Positions 34,036 to 43,630 of a DNA stretch of 47,885 bases are shown one piece after another. The stretch spans positions 1 through 47,885 of the forward strand of contig NZ_AASE01000019.1 of assembly GCF_000168715.1 (NCBI RefSeq), written 5' to 3'. This stretch comes from Chlorobium ferrooxidans DSM 13031 (GTDB lineage: Bacteria > Bacteroidota > Chlorobiia > Chlorobiales > Chlorobiaceae). Numbering within the stretch: the first letter of the stretch is position 1; each line of letters starts with the position of its first letter. Under the pieces are notes generated by a model, which had not been told where the DNA came from, did not search any database, and was given only the letters and a program-made list of their open reading frames with translations. Position numbers and translations under genes: made by a program.

Positions 34036-35949
34036 TCATTGCTTATCGGAAAGTTCGAAAAGCATACACGCTCCCGGTTTACAGAGGATCTCAAGTTTGT
34101 GCTCGCATATCGAATGCGTGTCACCTCCGATCAGTTCTGTCAGAGTGCTGTTTTGCATACTGAACTCAAGGGTGCCTCTTCTCTCTTCGTAAAGATTGCT
34201 GTTGCCGATAAAGAGCAGCGATTGAGCACCTGAACTTCTCATGACGGCAAAAAGCTCCGGTTCACTGACATAGGGGATGGTCATTGATCCCGGTTCTCCC
34301 GAGAGTACAAGATCCAGGAATCGGCTGCGGATGGAGAGAACCTTTGCGATGTAGCTGTTGAGGGGCTTAAGGCCGTTGCCGCCTTCCCAGTCATAGCTGA
34401 AGGGACTGAAAAGGGGGAGTTTTTCCGGCGGATAGAGCTCGCGGTCTTCATCGGTGAAATTAAGGCCGAGATTTACCGGATACCATTCGCACAGCTCCAT
34501 ACCTGATTGAAGAAATGGTATGGCCGGCAGAACCGCCGTGAGCGTAAAGATAAACATCGAAAAGTTTCGTCCGGCCTCCTGACGGGGATAACGGAAGCAG
34601 ACTCGCGGGGTGTTGTGATTCTCTCCGGTGCCGAAAAAGGGGAGTGCCACTCCGGTTTTGTTCAGGTAGTTCAATAGACCACGGATAAAGACAATATCAT
34701 GGATCACAAAGGGAAGTGAACCGAAGACCGCATCGAAACCCTCTTCCCGTATTGAGGGCGAAGGATCAAAATTCTCATCCCAGAATGCAAAATCCGCTCT
34801 TTTTTCACGGGCTTTTCTGACAATGGTTCTCTTCAGGAGAGATGGCAGGGCATGACCCATATCAATCATGGCGCCGTCGATATTGTAGCTCTCCTGGAAG
34901 GATGGAATAATATCTGCAATTTCGTCCCACAGACCGGTATTGAAGGTTTCCGGATTGTCGAGTGCGCTGTCGTACATCCTTATGGTATTATAGGCGATGT
35001 AGTTGAAGGCGTCGTGGTTGTGCATTTTCAGATAGGTGACGTCGCTCCACGGCGGTTGCTTGTCGTCAGGGGGCCAGTCGGAGAAAGCTGTAGCCACTTT
35101 GCATGGCGAACCATCAGCACTGCTTCCTTGAAGTCCGCCATCATTTCGGGTAACGGTAACCGGCTGTGAAACGAACCTGTCACGATACTCAGAGGATGGA
35201 GCGGGGAGGTTCTGCATATCATGGCGCTCAATCCGGCCATAAATGTTGCTGAGTGTATCAGGATCAAAACCTGGAGGGCCGTAGTGAGCGGCGCTTTCAT
35301 CATCACGAATCCAGTAGAACCAATTCGGATGCTCCTGAATCCAGCTGCTGTCAACAGATGTTGTTCTGAAAACGAATTCGAGAACAACCCGTATACCGAG
35401 CAGATGAGCTGCCTCTACAAAGGCCTTGAGCAGCACTTCCGCTGAGAGGCCGAGTGCAGGCTCGGCGAGCAGGGAGTCGAGCTTGCGCGGATTTTTAATG
35501 GCATACGGCGATCCCAGCGATCCTTTTTTACATGCTGATCCTATTTCGGTTAGCGGGAGAAGATAGACGGTATTGGCTCCAAGCTTTTTGATATAGGGGA
35601 GGAGAGCAATGGCTTTCAGGAGTGTTCCTGTCTCCCTGAATCCGCAGTCAAGTGGTTCTGTTCCGATGCAGCCATCGCCGTTGTGATCAAATGCGGCCGC
35701 AAGGCGGACAAAAAGGTTATAGACAACAGCTTCAGACCGCCACGCACTCCCGGAGTGATCGTCCCCGGCATGGTTGTGGTTTTTCAGAATCTCGCTGATG
35801 ATGGTGCCGAAGTATAGGGCGGGATTGACCTGCTGTGCTCCGGTTTCATCTCCGGTCCAGATGGATGGAACTCTGTAGGTGGTTCCGGGTAACAGCTCAG
35901 GCAGGCTTTCCAGTGCCTTGACGAGCAGTGAAAGGTAAGTTGTTTGCAA
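34036..35949 (-). CDS. atypical alpha-amylase superfamily (GH13-like) protein
   Basis: A 637-residue TIM-barrel protein of the alpha-amylase superfamily. The N-terminal part carries the calcium-loop block [12 protein letters not shown] (residues 87-98) and [15 protein letters not shown]. Catalytic region II is GAMIDMGHA with a retained nucleophile-position Asp363, and region III FAFWDEN keeps Glu392. Region I reads [11 protein letters not shown] instead of DxVxNH, and region IV reads ENHNTPR with Asn446 where Asp is expected. EHPNWFYW resembles the EHPEWF block of maltosyltransferase GlgE. So it may be a transferase or branching-type enzyme of glycogen metabolism, or catalytically weak. The start is a TTG; no in-frame ATG or GTG exists nearby, and a TATAAT lies only 5 bases upstream. 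Confidence 0.8.
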   Translation of the reverse strand: MQTTYLSLLVKALESLPELLPGTTYRVPSIWTGDETGAQQVNPALYFGTIISEILKNHNHAGDDHSGSAWRSEAVVYNLFVRLAAAFDHNGDGCIGTEPLDCGFRETGTLLKAIALLPYIKKLGANTVYLLPLTEIGSACKKGSLGSPYAIKNPRKLDSLLAEPALGLSAEVLLKAFVEAAHLLGIRVVLEFVFRTTSVDSSWIQEHPNWFYWIRDDESAAHYGPPGFDPDTLSNIYGRIERHDMQNLPAPSSEYRDRFVSQPVTVTRNDGGLQGSSADGSPCKVATAFSDWPPDDKQPPWSDVTYLKMHNHDAFNYIAYNTIRMYDSALDNPETFNTGLWDEIADIIPSFQESYNIDGAMIDMGHALPSLLKRTIVRKAREKRADFAFWDENFDPSPSIREEGFDAVFGSLPFVIHDIVFIRGLLNYLNKTGVALPFFGTGENHNTPRVCFRYPRQEAGRNFSMFIFTLTAVLPAIPFLQSGMELCEWYPVNLGLNFTDEDRELYPPEKLPLFSPFSYDWEGGNGLKPLNSYIAKVLSIRSRFLDLVLSGEPGSMTIPYVSEPELFAVMRSSGAQSLLFIGNSNLYEERRGTLEFSMQNSTLTELIGGDTHSICEHKLEILCKPGACMLFELSDKQ

Positions 35950-35952
35950 CGT

Positions 35953-35958
35953 ATTATA
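35953..35958 (-). promoter_or_regulatory. candidate -10 element abutting the GH13 start
   Basis: The minus strand reads TATAAT just 4-5 bases before the TTG start codon. If used, the transcript would begin at or just inside the TTG, implying a leaderless mRNA. The -35 hexamer at 16-17 bases upstream (TTCTCC) is weak, so this is tentative. Confidence 0.3.
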
Positions 35959-36176
35959 TTTTAAGCAGGAAAAAGGAGAAGATAACGGTTTTTGAAGAGG
36001 AATGTACTAAAGATAATCATCCCTGCATAACATGAGCGGCGCCTCTTGCTTCAGGGTTTCAGGGTATGGGGATTTAAGACGGTTTGTCCTTTCGGCGGGT
36101 TGTAAAGAATGTTATTTTAACCTGAAAAGCAGACCAAAATCGCGACTTCAATCAAACTTTTACCGGATTGCAGATT

Positions 36177-36635
36177 ATGCTGAAAGAGTTTAAAGAGTTT
36201 GCTGTAAAGGGAAATGTTGTTGATATGGCGGTCGGCATCATTGTCGGCGGTGCCTTCGGCTCAATTGTTACAACCCTCGTCTCCGAGGTTCTGATGCCTC
36301 CTCTCGGCCTGCTGCTTGGCGGCGTGGATTTTTCAAACCTCTACATCGTTCTGAAAGAGGGTGCCAAGGCGGGCCCCTATTCAGCCCTGCTTGATGCAAA
36401 AGCGGCCGGAGCCGTCACCATCAATTACGGCGTGTTCCTGAACTCGGTGATAAGCTTTCTGATTATGGCATTTGCCGTCTTTCTGCTTGTCAAGGCCATC
36501 AACACCCTTCGGCGGATGGAGAAAACGCCGGCGGCGGCTCCACCTTCTGCGCCCACAACAAAAGAGTGCCCATACTGCCTGAGCAGCGTCCCCCTTAAGG
36601 CCACCCGTTGCCCCGGCTGCACATCCCAGATATGA
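36177..36635 (+). CDS. mscL: large-conductance mechanosensitive channel with C-terminal zinc ribbon
   Basis: A pressure-release channel of 152 residues in the inner membrane. The N-terminal amphipathic helix and first membrane helix are [27 protein letters not shown]; the second helix is near residues 75-100 ([20 protein letters not shown]). In place of the C-terminal helical bundle of E. coli MscL it has a Pro/Ala-rich linker and a double CxxC zinc ribbon ([20 protein letters not shown]). This variant occurs in other bacteria. The frame is open from a TTG at 36168, but the ATG at 36177 matches the family start. Its stop overlaps the truA start as ATGA, so truA is translationally coupled. Confidence 0.94.
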   Translation: MLKEFKEFAVKGNVVDMAVGIIVGGAFGSIVTTLVSEVLMPPLGLLLGGVDFSNLYIVLKEGAKAGPYSALLDAKAAGAVTINYGVFLNSVISFLIMAFAVFLLVKAINTLRRMEKTPAAAPPSAPTTKECPYCLSSVPLKATRCPGCTSQI

Positions 36636-37366
36636 AGAACATACGGATCACCGTTGAGTATGACGGCACGCCCTACTCCGGGTGGCAGCGACAGAACCGC
36701 AAGGGGTGTGTAACTGTTCAGGGTGAGATAGAGTCGGCACTCGGGATGATTCTGCAGGAGAAGATCTCCCTTGCCGCTGCGGGAAGAACAGACAAGGGCG
36801 TACATGCCAAAGCACAGATTGCCAACTTTTCGACCGCATCACCGATGGATCTCTCAAGAATGGTCCACTCGCTCAATGCACTGTTGCCCGATACCATCCG
36901 GATCACTGATCCCCTTGAGATGCCGAAGGAGTTTCATTCCCGGCACAGCGCCCGGGAGCGCCACTATCGATATTTTCTTATAGCCGAGCCATCGGCGATA
37001 TACGGCAGATTTTCCGGTTGTTCGTTCGGCACACCTGATCTTGCCGTGATGCAGCAGGTTGCAGGCTCGGTTCGGGGTGTTCACGATTTTTCTGCATTTT
37101 CAAGGGAGGACCGGGATAGTCCCGGTCGGCTCTGTACGGTTACGGCCTGCCAGTGGTATCGATATCAGCACTTCCTCGTCCTGAGTATTTCAGCCAACCG
37201 GTTTCTGCGCAGTATGGTTCGATATCTTGTTGACGGCATGCTCCGCGCAGGAAAAGGAACACTCAGCGCGGAGGAGTTCAAAAGGATGCTTGAAACAGGG
37301 GTTATGACTACACAGCTTAATCCTGTTGCTCCCTCGGGGCTCTTTCTCTGGAGAGTAACCTACTGA
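36632..37366 (+). CDS. truA: tRNA pseudouridine(38-40) synthase
   Basis: Makes pseudouridine at positions 38-40 of the tRNA anticodon arm. The 244-residue protein starts with [16 protein letters not shown]; the catalytic aspartate is Asp54 in [28 protein letters not shown] and the C-terminal [15 protein letters not shown] are further TruA blocks. It overlaps mscL by 4 bases (ATGA), so ribosomes finishing mscL can restart here. The frame runs open 24 bases further upstream, but that would put its start inside the zinc ribbon of mscL. Confidence 0.95.
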   Translation: MKNIRITVEYDGTPYSGWQRQNRKGCVTVQGEIESALGMILQEKISLAAAGRTDKGVHAKAQIANFSTASPMDLSRMVHSLNALLPDTIRITDPLEMPKEFHSRHSARERHYRYFLIAEPSAIYGRFSGCSFGTPDLAVMQQVAGSVRGVHDFSAFSREDRDSPGRLCTVTACQWYRYQHFLVLSISANRFLRSMVRYLVDGMLRAGKGTLSAEEFKRMLETGVMTTQLNPVAPSGLFLWRVTY

Positions 37367-37574
37367 AGGATTCGCGCTGTAGTTGTGCCGAAAGAGGGTT
37401 TCTGCGCGGCACATCTTTCGCCCCTCCGGGGCTTGAACATCAAACCGCTTATGACAATTAACGGTGCTCCCTTGTATTAGTCCTGAACTGTTTTTATGTT
37501 ATCTTTTCAAGAAAGATTTTTGCCTAACAAGTATTGATCTTTTCGTATTCCCCCCTCTAAAGAACGTACCGCTT

Positions 37575-39230
37575 GTGAAAATCAGCTTTTATTACAAGAT
37601 CTTCAAGGTGTTACTGACTGTACTGGTTTTGCAGTTGCCGGTTCTCCCGGTTTTTGCTGTTGATCCTCTTTCGAGTGACCGGGCCGTGTTCAGAAAGTCA
37701 TCTGTTTCGGATATTCTTGACAGTCTTGTTACGGCAACCTACTTCAAGGATGAGTACTTTACCCGCTCAACCAGGGAGTCGGAAAAATTCGCTTTTCCCG
37801 CCAATTTTATACCCCAGTACAGCGACTCTGTCTATGCAGCCAGAATCTCGGCTCTTGACCGTAAAACTCCTTTTAATCTTGTCTATAATGAACATGTACG
37901 CGGTTTTATAAGAATCTATGCCGTTGACCGCCGTAACATGACCGCTAAAATTCTTGGTTTGACCAAGATCTACTTCCCGCTCTTTGAAGAAAAACTTGAT
38001 GCCTACAATGTTCCGCTTGAGATGAAGTATCTCGCCATTGTCGAGTCAGCTCTCAATCCGACGGCGGTCTCTTCAGCCGGAGCGAAAGGGTTGTGGCAGT
38101 TCATGTACGGTACAGGAAGAATGTACGGCCTGCAGTCATCTTCTTTTATCGAAGACCGGTATGACCCTGAAAAAGCTACGGTTGCAGCCAGCCGCCACCT
38201 GCGGGATCTGTATAACATCTATGGAGACTGGTTCCTTGCTCTTGCCGCCTATAACTCTGGTCCGGGTAATGTCAACAAGGCGATCAGACGGGCCGGGGGT
38301 GTAAAGAACTACTGGGCCATCTGGGATTATCTTCCGGCAGAAACAAGAGGATATGTTCCGGCATTTATTGCGGTAAACTACATCATGAGTTATTACAACG
38401 AGCACAATATCCGCCCTGTCGAACCCGGCTTTCTCTATAAGGATATTGATACCCTCAGAACTTCACGCATGCTCTCCTTTGATCAGATCAATGAGACCAT
38501 AGGGGTTCCGATGCGCGATCTCCAGTTTCTTAATCCCCAGTACAAGCTTGGTATCATCCCCTCAGACGCTACCGGCAATGTGCTCCGTCTTCCGAGAAAA
38601 TATATTTCCCAGTTTCAGCGCAGGGAGCAGGAGATCTATGCCTACAAGTCGCCGAAAACAATTGAGCGCGAGCAACTGCTTGCCCGGGTTGAAAGTCTCA
38701 ATTCTGCCTTCAATTCCCCCAACAGCGCAACAGGTAAGGCAGAGAAAATTCATGTTGTTCAGCAGGGCGAAAGCCTCGGTTCCATCGCACGACTCTACCG
38801 GACCTATATCAGTCAGCTTATCGTCTGGAACAGTCTGAAAGATGCGGATGTCACTCCCGGCCAGAAGCTTGTTGTTTTCGGCGGTAATGACAGTAACGCT
38901 GCATCCGGAAGTGATAATACCGGGAATTCTTCAAAACGGTCATCTTCCGGAAAAAAAATAGTTCTGCGTCACAAGGTAAAAAAAGGGGAGACGCTCTCTT
39001 CTATTTCCAGAAAGTACGGGATAACTGTTGACAGAATCAGTGAATTGAACCGGTTGAAAGGGCGCCGTATTACTCCCGGACAACAGATCAAGGTGGAAAG
39101 GGAGGTGGATGCCGTGGTTTCTAACCCGGTCCGCCACGGTTCCCGGCGAACCAGAATTGAGAAAGTCCAAAAAAACAAAAAATCGAAAGCAGTCAAAAAA
39201 GCCCCTTCAAAACGCAGGAAAAAGCGTTAA
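37575..39230 (+). CDS. membrane-bound lytic transglycosylase with LysM repeats (MltD-like)
   Basis: A wall-cleaving enzyme of about 551 residues. A signal peptide ([20 protein letters not shown], ending in VFAVD) exports it. The SLT domain follows with catalytic Glu157 in [18 protein letters not shown] and the substrate block [10 protein letters not shown]. Two LysM modules (about residues 393-436 and 462-506: [15 protein letters not shown] and [17 protein letters not shown]) bind peptidoglycan. The tail is very basic ([17 protein letters not shown]). I use the GTG at 37575, since it gives a clean signal peptide; the frame is open from a GTG at 37464. No ribosome binding site is clear. The 200-base gap before it holds two short GC-rich hairpins but no gene. 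Confidence 0.88.
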   Translation: MKISFYYKIFKVLLTVLVLQLPVLPVFAVDPLSSDRAVFRKSSVSDILDSLVTATYFKDEYFTRSTRESEKFAFPANFIPQYSDSVYAARISALDRKTPFNLVYNEHVRGFIRIYAVDRRNMTAKILGLTKIYFPLFEEKLDAYNVPLEMKYLAIVESALNPTAVSSAGAKGLWQFMYGTGRMYGLQSSSFIEDRYDPEKATVAASRHLRDLYNIYGDWFLALAAYNSGPGNVNKAIRRAGGVKNYWAIWDYLPAETRGYVPAFIAVNYIMSYYNEHNIRPVEPGFLYKDIDTLRTSRMLSFDQINETIGVPMRDLQFLNPQYKLGIIPSDATGNVLRLPRKYISQFQRREQEIYAYKSPKTIEREQLLARVESLNSAFNSPNSATGKAEKIHVVQQGESLGSIARLYRTYISQLIVWNSLKDADVTPGQKLVVFGGNDSNAASGSDNTGNSSKRSSSGKKIVLRHKVKKGETLSSISRKYGITVDRISELNRLKGRRITPGQQIKVEREVDAVVSNPVRHGSRRTRIEKVQKNKKSKAVKKAPSKRRKKR

Positions 39231-39261
39231 CGCCAGCGGGTCGGGTTCTGTTATTTATTTT

Positions 39262-39298
39262 ATCGCACCGATAATTATGGGCTTTTAACCTGTGCGAT
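39262..39298. repeat. 7-bp inverted repeat upstream of arsA
   Basis: ATCGCAC (39262-39268) and GTGCGAT (39292-39298) form an exact inverted repeat with a 23-base spacer in the 180-base gap between the transglycosylase and arsA genes. It could be a protein site or a leader hairpin; the spacer is longer than usual for either. Confidence 0.3.
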
Positions 39299-39386
39299 TA
39301 CATAAGAATTTTTTATCTTAAGCCTTTTCAGATTGCTCGACTGACAGAGAATAATGGTTGGCAGAAACTGCTTTATTCAATAATTC

Positions 39387-39407
39387 TTTAAATGAGAATC
39401 ATTAAAA
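39387..39407. promoter_or_regulatory. 9-3-9 palindrome abutting the arsA start, Fur-box-like
   Basis: TTTAAATGA and TCATTAAAA are an inverted repeat matching at 8 of 9 positions around GAA, ending 3 bases before the arsA ATG. It agrees with the classical 19-base Fur box at 13 positions. Because it covers the ribosome binding region, bound protein would also mask translation initiation if transcription starts upstream. Confidence 0.4.
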
Positions 39408-39410
39408 CGT

Positions 39411-40595
39411 ATGCGTAATATCATTTTTACCGGAAAGGGTGGTGTTGGTAAAACCTCCATTGCTGCGGCAACGGCTCTCAAGGCGGCAGACATGGGGTAC
39501 AAAACCCTGATCATGTCTACCGATCCGGCTCACAGTCTTGGTGACTCGCTTGATGTACAGCTTGGACCTTCACCTGTTAAAATTGCCGAAAATCTTTGGG
39601 GTCAGGAGGTCAGCGTTTTTGGTGATCTCAATCTGAACTGGGATGTGGTCAGAGAGCACTTTGCTCATTTGATGGAAGCCCGTGGAATTGAAGGGGTGTA
39701 CGCAGAAGAGATGGGCGTGCTGCCAGGTATGGAAGAGCTTTTTTCGCTCTCCTATATCAAGCGTTATAATGAACAGAATGAGTATGATCTTCTTGTTGTT
39801 GACTGCGCTCCTACAGGCGAGACGCTCCGTCTTCTCTCCCTGCCCGAGACATTCGGCTGGTTTATCAAGATGATTCGCAATGTTGAAAAATTCATGGTCA
39901 AACCGGTACTTCGTCCTCTTTCCAAGAAGATCAAGAAAATCGATGACTTTGTCGCTCCCGAAGAGGTCTATGACAAGGTTGACAATCTCTTCTCGTCAAC
40001 GGAAGGTATTATTGACCTGCTTGCTGATGGCTCAAAAACAACCATGCGTCTTGTCATGAACCCCGAGAAGATGGTTATCAAGGAGTCTATGCGTGCCTTG
40101 ACCTATCTTAACCTTTACGGTATTACGGTTGATCGCATCACCATCAACCGGGTCATGCCTGATCAGAGCCCTGATCCATACTTCCAGAAATGGCGCGGCA
40201 TTCAGCAGAAATATATTGAGCAGATCACCGAAGCATTTGCTCCTATTCCGATTGCTGAAGTCCCCTTGTTTGATGATGAAGTTGTCGGTCTGGCAATGCT
40301 CCGCAGGGTAGGCGAAAAGGTCTATGCCGACCAGAATCCGCTTGATGTCTTTTTCACCGAAAACCCGATTGATATTAAAAAGGTTTCGGACGGACACTAT
40401 AAGGTTCGTGTCAGACTGCCGTTTATGGAGAACATGGGTCTTGAACCGAAAATCCTCAAACTCGGCGATGATTTGACCATCCGCATCGGCGATTACCAGA
40501 AGATTGTTGCACTGCCGATCTTCCTTGCGGGTATGGAGTCAACAGGGGCATCCTACGAAGACAAGTGGCTCAGCATTGATTTCACAAAGGGTTGA
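39411..40595 (+). CDS. ArsA/Get3-family ATPase with C-terminal Hsp20-like domain
   Basis: A soluble 394-residue ATPase. The deviant P-loop GKGGVGKT is at residues 8-15, switch I is DPAHS, and switch II is [12 protein letters not shown], as in ArsA and Get3. There is a single ATPase half, so a homodimer is expected. About the last 70 residues (from [14 protein letters not shown] on) match the Hsp20-like domain that is fused to some ArsA proteins. No ars operon (arsR, arsB, arsC) is near, so arsenite pumping is unlikely; chaperoning or targeting of membrane proteins is a better guess. It is convergent with serA, separated by a terminator. Confidence 0.9.
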   Translation: MRNIIFTGKGGVGKTSIAAATALKAADMGYKTLIMSTDPAHSLGDSLDVQLGPSPVKIAENLWGQEVSVFGDLNLNWDVVREHFAHLMEARGIEGVYAEEMGVLPGMEELFSLSYIKRYNEQNEYDLLVVDCAPTGETLRLLSLPETFGWFIKMIRNVEKFMVKPVLRPLSKKIKKIDDFVAPEEVYDKVDNLFSSTEGIIDLLADGSKTTMRLVMNPEKMVIKESMRALTYLNLYGITVDRITINRVMPDQSPDPYFQKWRGIQQKYIEQITEAFAPIPIAEVPLFDDEVVGLAMLRRVGEKVYADQNPLDVFFTENPIDIKKVSDGHYKVRVRLPFMENMGLEPKILKLGDDLTIRIGDYQKIVALPIFLAGMESTGASYEDKWLSIDFTKG

Positions 40596-40639
40596 ATTAG
40601 AATATCAGCCAAGATCTGATACAGACCTGTACACAAAAC

Positions 40640-40667
40640 AAAAAACCTGCCGCCGGGCAGGTTTTTT
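40640..40667. terminator. bidirectional terminator between arsA and serA
   Basis: A 12-bp stem (aaaaaacctgcc / ggcaggtttttt) with a 4-base loop. The A-tract on one side and T-tract on the other let it work in both directions for the two convergent genes. Confidence 0.9.
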
Positions 40668-40692
40668 GTTTACCGTTACTTCGCTTAACTCT

Positions 40693-42273
40693 TCAGAGTA
40701 ACACAAGATTAGCGCTGGACACTCCGTTTACACTGCTTACGGCCTGGAGCAGCGCATCAGATACCTCACCATCAACCACAATTGCCGTCATGGCAACCTT
40801 TTTCTCCTCGTCCCTTGATAGGGCTACATAGGCGACATTCAGGTTATGCTGAAGCAGCAGCTGGGTGACATGGGCAATAACACCCGGCTTGTCGATATTA
40901 TTGTAGATAATAATGTGGCCTTCCGGTTTGAACTCGACCAGAAACTGATCAATCATGACAATCCGGATCTCTTTGTCGCCAAAAACGGTGCCGCCAATCA
41001 TGCGTTTTTCACTTCCGTTTTCAAGCTCTATGCGTATCAGGTTGGTATAATCGGGGTTTTCCTTTTCAAACTTCTGCTCCAGACCTATACCGCACTCTTT
41101 TGCCATCGTGAATGCATTGATATAGTTGGTGTCTTTTGACTGACGGACATCAAGAAAGCCTTTCAATGCTGCCGCCGTAATAACCTCATTGAATTTATGC
41201 AGAAACTCGCCGGAAGTAAATACGGTCATTTTATTGGCTTGTGATGGAGCAAGCTGGGCAAGTGTGGCGCCAAGTTTTTCAGCGAGAGCCAGGTATGCGC
41301 TGACACCGGGAGCCTGGGCAAGTTCTACCGCGGAAGCATTGACTGCTCCTTCAAGTTTTCCTCTTCGTTTCCATTCAACGATCTGTTCGGCTATCTGGAC
41401 AGCAACTTTTTCCTGCGCTTCATTGGTGGATGCCGCAATGTGGGGAGTGACAATAACGCGCTCAAGCTTCAGAAGGGGATTATCAGCTTTTACCGGTTCG
41501 GTTTCAAAGACATCAAGCGCTGCGGCTCGCACCTTTCCGGACTCTATGGCTTCAGCCAGATCAGCTTCATTGATTATTCCGCCTCTGGCACAGTTGACAA
41601 TAATCACGCCCTGTTTCATGAGCTCAAAAGTCCCTTCAGAAATGAGATTGCGGGTGGACTCGTTGAGTGATGAGTGAATAGTGATAAAATCAGCCCGAAT
41701 AAAGTTTTCGTGCAGGGGAAGGAGCTCTATGTTAAGATGTGCGGCAAATTCATCGGGGATCATCGGATCATAGGCAATCGTTTTCATTCCGAACGCCTGC
41801 ATACGGCTTGCAACTTCGCGGCCAATCTTGCCGAGACCGATAATAGAGAGTGTTTTTCCCTCAAGTTCCACCCCTGTGAATTTGGTTTTGTTCCAGTTGC
41901 CCTGTTTCAGGTCTGCTGTAGCCTGGGGAATAAGGCGTGCTGCCGAGAGCATCATGGCACAGGTATGTTCAGCAGCGGATATAGTATTACCACCAGGAGT
42001 GTTCATAACAATGATGCCGTTCCGGGTGGCTGCCTCAATATCAATATTGTCAACACCGGCTCCGGCTCTGCCGATAAGTTGCAGTTTTTTTCCCGCCTCA
42101 ATAATTTCGCTCGTTACCTTTGTTGCACTTCTGACGATCAGCTTGTCAAAGTCGCCGATGATCTCCTTGAGCTCCTCTTTGCTGATTTTTGGCTTTTCGG
42201 TAACGTCAAAACCGTTCTGTTTGAGGATTTGAGCGCATTGAGAATCAATACCGTCAGTGATCAGTACTTTCAT
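40693..42273 (-). CDS. serA: D-3-phosphoglycerate dehydrogenase, long form with ACT domain
   Basis: First committed step of serine synthesis: oxidises 3-phosphoglycerate with NAD. The 526-residue protein is the long type: substrate and NAD domains (GLGKIGREVASRMQAFG Rossmann motif near residue 147; catalytic arginine in CARGGIINE and histidine in VTPHIAAST), then the intervening ASB domain, then a C-terminal ACT domain (PGVIAHVTQLLLQHNLNV) that in relatives binds serine for feedback control. It stands alone between a terminator and a 280-base gap leading to the DAHP synthase gene. Confidence 0.95.
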   Translation of the reverse strand: MKVLITDGIDSQCAQILKQNGFDVTEKPKISKEELKEIIGDFDKLIVRSATKVTSEIIEAGKKLQLIGRAGAGVDNIDIEAATRNGIIVMNTPGGNTISAAEHTCAMMLSAARLIPQATADLKQGNWNKTKFTGVELEGKTLSIIGLGKIGREVASRMQAFGMKTIAYDPMIPDEFAAHLNIELLPLHENFIRADFITIHSSLNESTRNLISEGTFELMKQGVIIVNCARGGIINEADLAEAIESGKVRAAALDVFETEPVKADNPLLKLERVIVTPHIAASTNEAQEKVAVQIAEQIVEWKRRGKLEGAVNASAVELAQAPGVSAYLALAEKLGATLAQLAPSQANKMTVFTSGEFLHKFNEVITAAALKGFLDVRQSKDTNYINAFTMAKECGIGLEQKFEKENPDYTNLIRIELENGSEKRMIGGTVFGDKEIRIVMIDQFLVEFKPEGHIIIYNNIDKPGVIAHVTQLLLQHNLNVAYVALSRDEEKKVAMTAIVVDGEVSDALLQAVSSVNGVSSANLVLL

Positions 42274-42553
42274 GTTCTTGAATGATTAGGATTGCCCGTT
42301 ATGTTATGAGTGCAGGCGTTGTATTCAGATTTTATTCCCGCAGCTCTTTACGAGTATAATATATTTTTTTAGGACGATAAGAATCAGGAAATATTGTCTC
42401 TCTTTTCAGGATATCACTGGTGCCCTCAATAACCTTCTTCAACTTGCAGTGCTCTTGTCCGGAATTTATAGGATTCGATACTGATTATATATAAAGGTTT
42501 TTTTTATCTTGCATCCAGTGAATTTTAATGACGATACTATTGTTGGAAAGCTG

Positions 42554-43612
42554 ATGGAACAGTTACATGATTTAAGGGTTTCACGAATTATTCGCCTCTC
42601 TTCACCGAGGGAGTTCAAGGAGAAGTTACCTGTTGATGAACAGGCCGCCGCAACTATTGTTAACGGTCGCCGTGAAGTTGAAAATATATTGACTGGCAAG
42701 GACAGACGGATGCTCGTTATAGTCGGGCCCTGTTCCATACATGATATGGACTCGGCTCTTGAGTATGCCCGTAAACTTGCTGCGTTGAGGATCGAACTCA
42801 AGGATGATCTCTGTATCCTGATGCGCGTTTACTTTGAAAAGCCGCGCACCACAGTCGGCTGGAAAGGGTTTATCAACGATCCTCATCTTGATGATACCTA
42901 CGACATCGAACACGGTCTTTTTTACGCCCGCAAGCTCCTGCTTGAAATCAATCAGATGGGTCTTCCTGCAGCGACGGAGTTTCTTGATCCCATATCGCCG
43001 CAGTATGTTGCCGATGTGGTAAGCTGGGCAGCCATCGGAGCAAGAACTATCGAGTCGCAGACCCACCGGCAGATGGCCAGTGGTCTCTCGATGCCTGTCG
43101 GCTTCAAGAACTCTACTGATGGCCGTATCAATGTGGCTGTTGATGCGATCCGTTCAGCAATGCACCCGCACAGTTTTCTTGGCATTGACCCTGACGGATA
43201 CAGCAGTGTTATAACGACAAAAGGAAATCCTTTCGGTCATCTTGTGCTTCGGGGAGGCGACAAACCCAATTATGACGCAAAAAGCATTGCTCTTGCCGAG
43301 TCCTGGATTACAAAGGCCGGCCTTGAACAGTCACTGCTGGTGGACTGCAGCCATGCCAATTCAGGAAAAAAACATGAACAGCAGCTTAAGGTCTGGGAGG
43401 ATGTTCTCAAGCAGAAAACCGAAGGGAACAGAAGTATTATCGGTGTTATGATCGAGAGCAACATCTGTGCGGGTAACCAGCCGTTTCCTGAAGAGCCGGG
43501 AAAACTCCGCTACGGAGTCTCCATTACCGATGAGTGTATTTCATGGGAAGAGACCGAACGGATGCTCCGGGAGGGTGCTGCGGTTATGCGCACGCTTGCC
43601 GGGAAGCATTAA
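42554..43612 (+). CDS. 3-deoxy-7-phosphoheptulonate (DAHP) synthase, AroFGH type
   Basis: Joins phosphoenolpyruvate and erythrose 4-phosphate, the first step of aromatic amino acid synthesis. The 352-residue form starting at ATG 42554 lines up with E. coli AroG from its N terminus ([14 protein letters not shown] against the DDLRIKEIK region) and has GGAAAG just upstream; the frame is also open from a TTG at 42509. Motifs are [23 protein letters not shown] and DCSHANSGK. The N-terminal extension that gives Phe/Tyr/Trp feedback control is present. Its 280-base upstream gap carries an AT-rich promoter-like stretch near 42480-42500. The GNAT-like gene follows 18 bases later. Confidence 0.94.
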   Translation: MEQLHDLRVSRIIRLSSPREFKEKLPVDEQAAATIVNGRREVENILTGKDRRMLVIVGPCSIHDMDSALEYARKLAALRIELKDDLCILMRVYFEKPRTTVGWKGFINDPHLDDTYDIEHGLFYARKLLLEINQMGLPAATEFLDPISPQYVADVVSWAAIGARTIESQTHRQMASGLSMPVGFKNSTDGRINVAVDAIRSAMHPHSFLGIDPDGYSSVITTKGNPFGHLVLRGGDKPNYDAKSIALAESWITKAGLEQSLLVDCSHANSGKKHEQQLKVWEDVLKQKTEGNRSIIGVMIESNICAGNQPFPEEPGKLRYGVSITDECISWEETERMLREGAAVMRTLAGKH

Positions 43613-43630
43613 TTCATAACGAGAGGGTTT

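Noticed and set aside
37431..37465. Short GC-rich hairpins after truA as a terminator
   Set aside because: The stems (such as GCCCC/GGGGC) are 5-6 bp and not followed by a T-run.
39411..40595. Arsenite-resistance operon
   Set aside because: Only the ArsA-type ATPase is present; no arsR, arsB, arsC or arsD is nearby.
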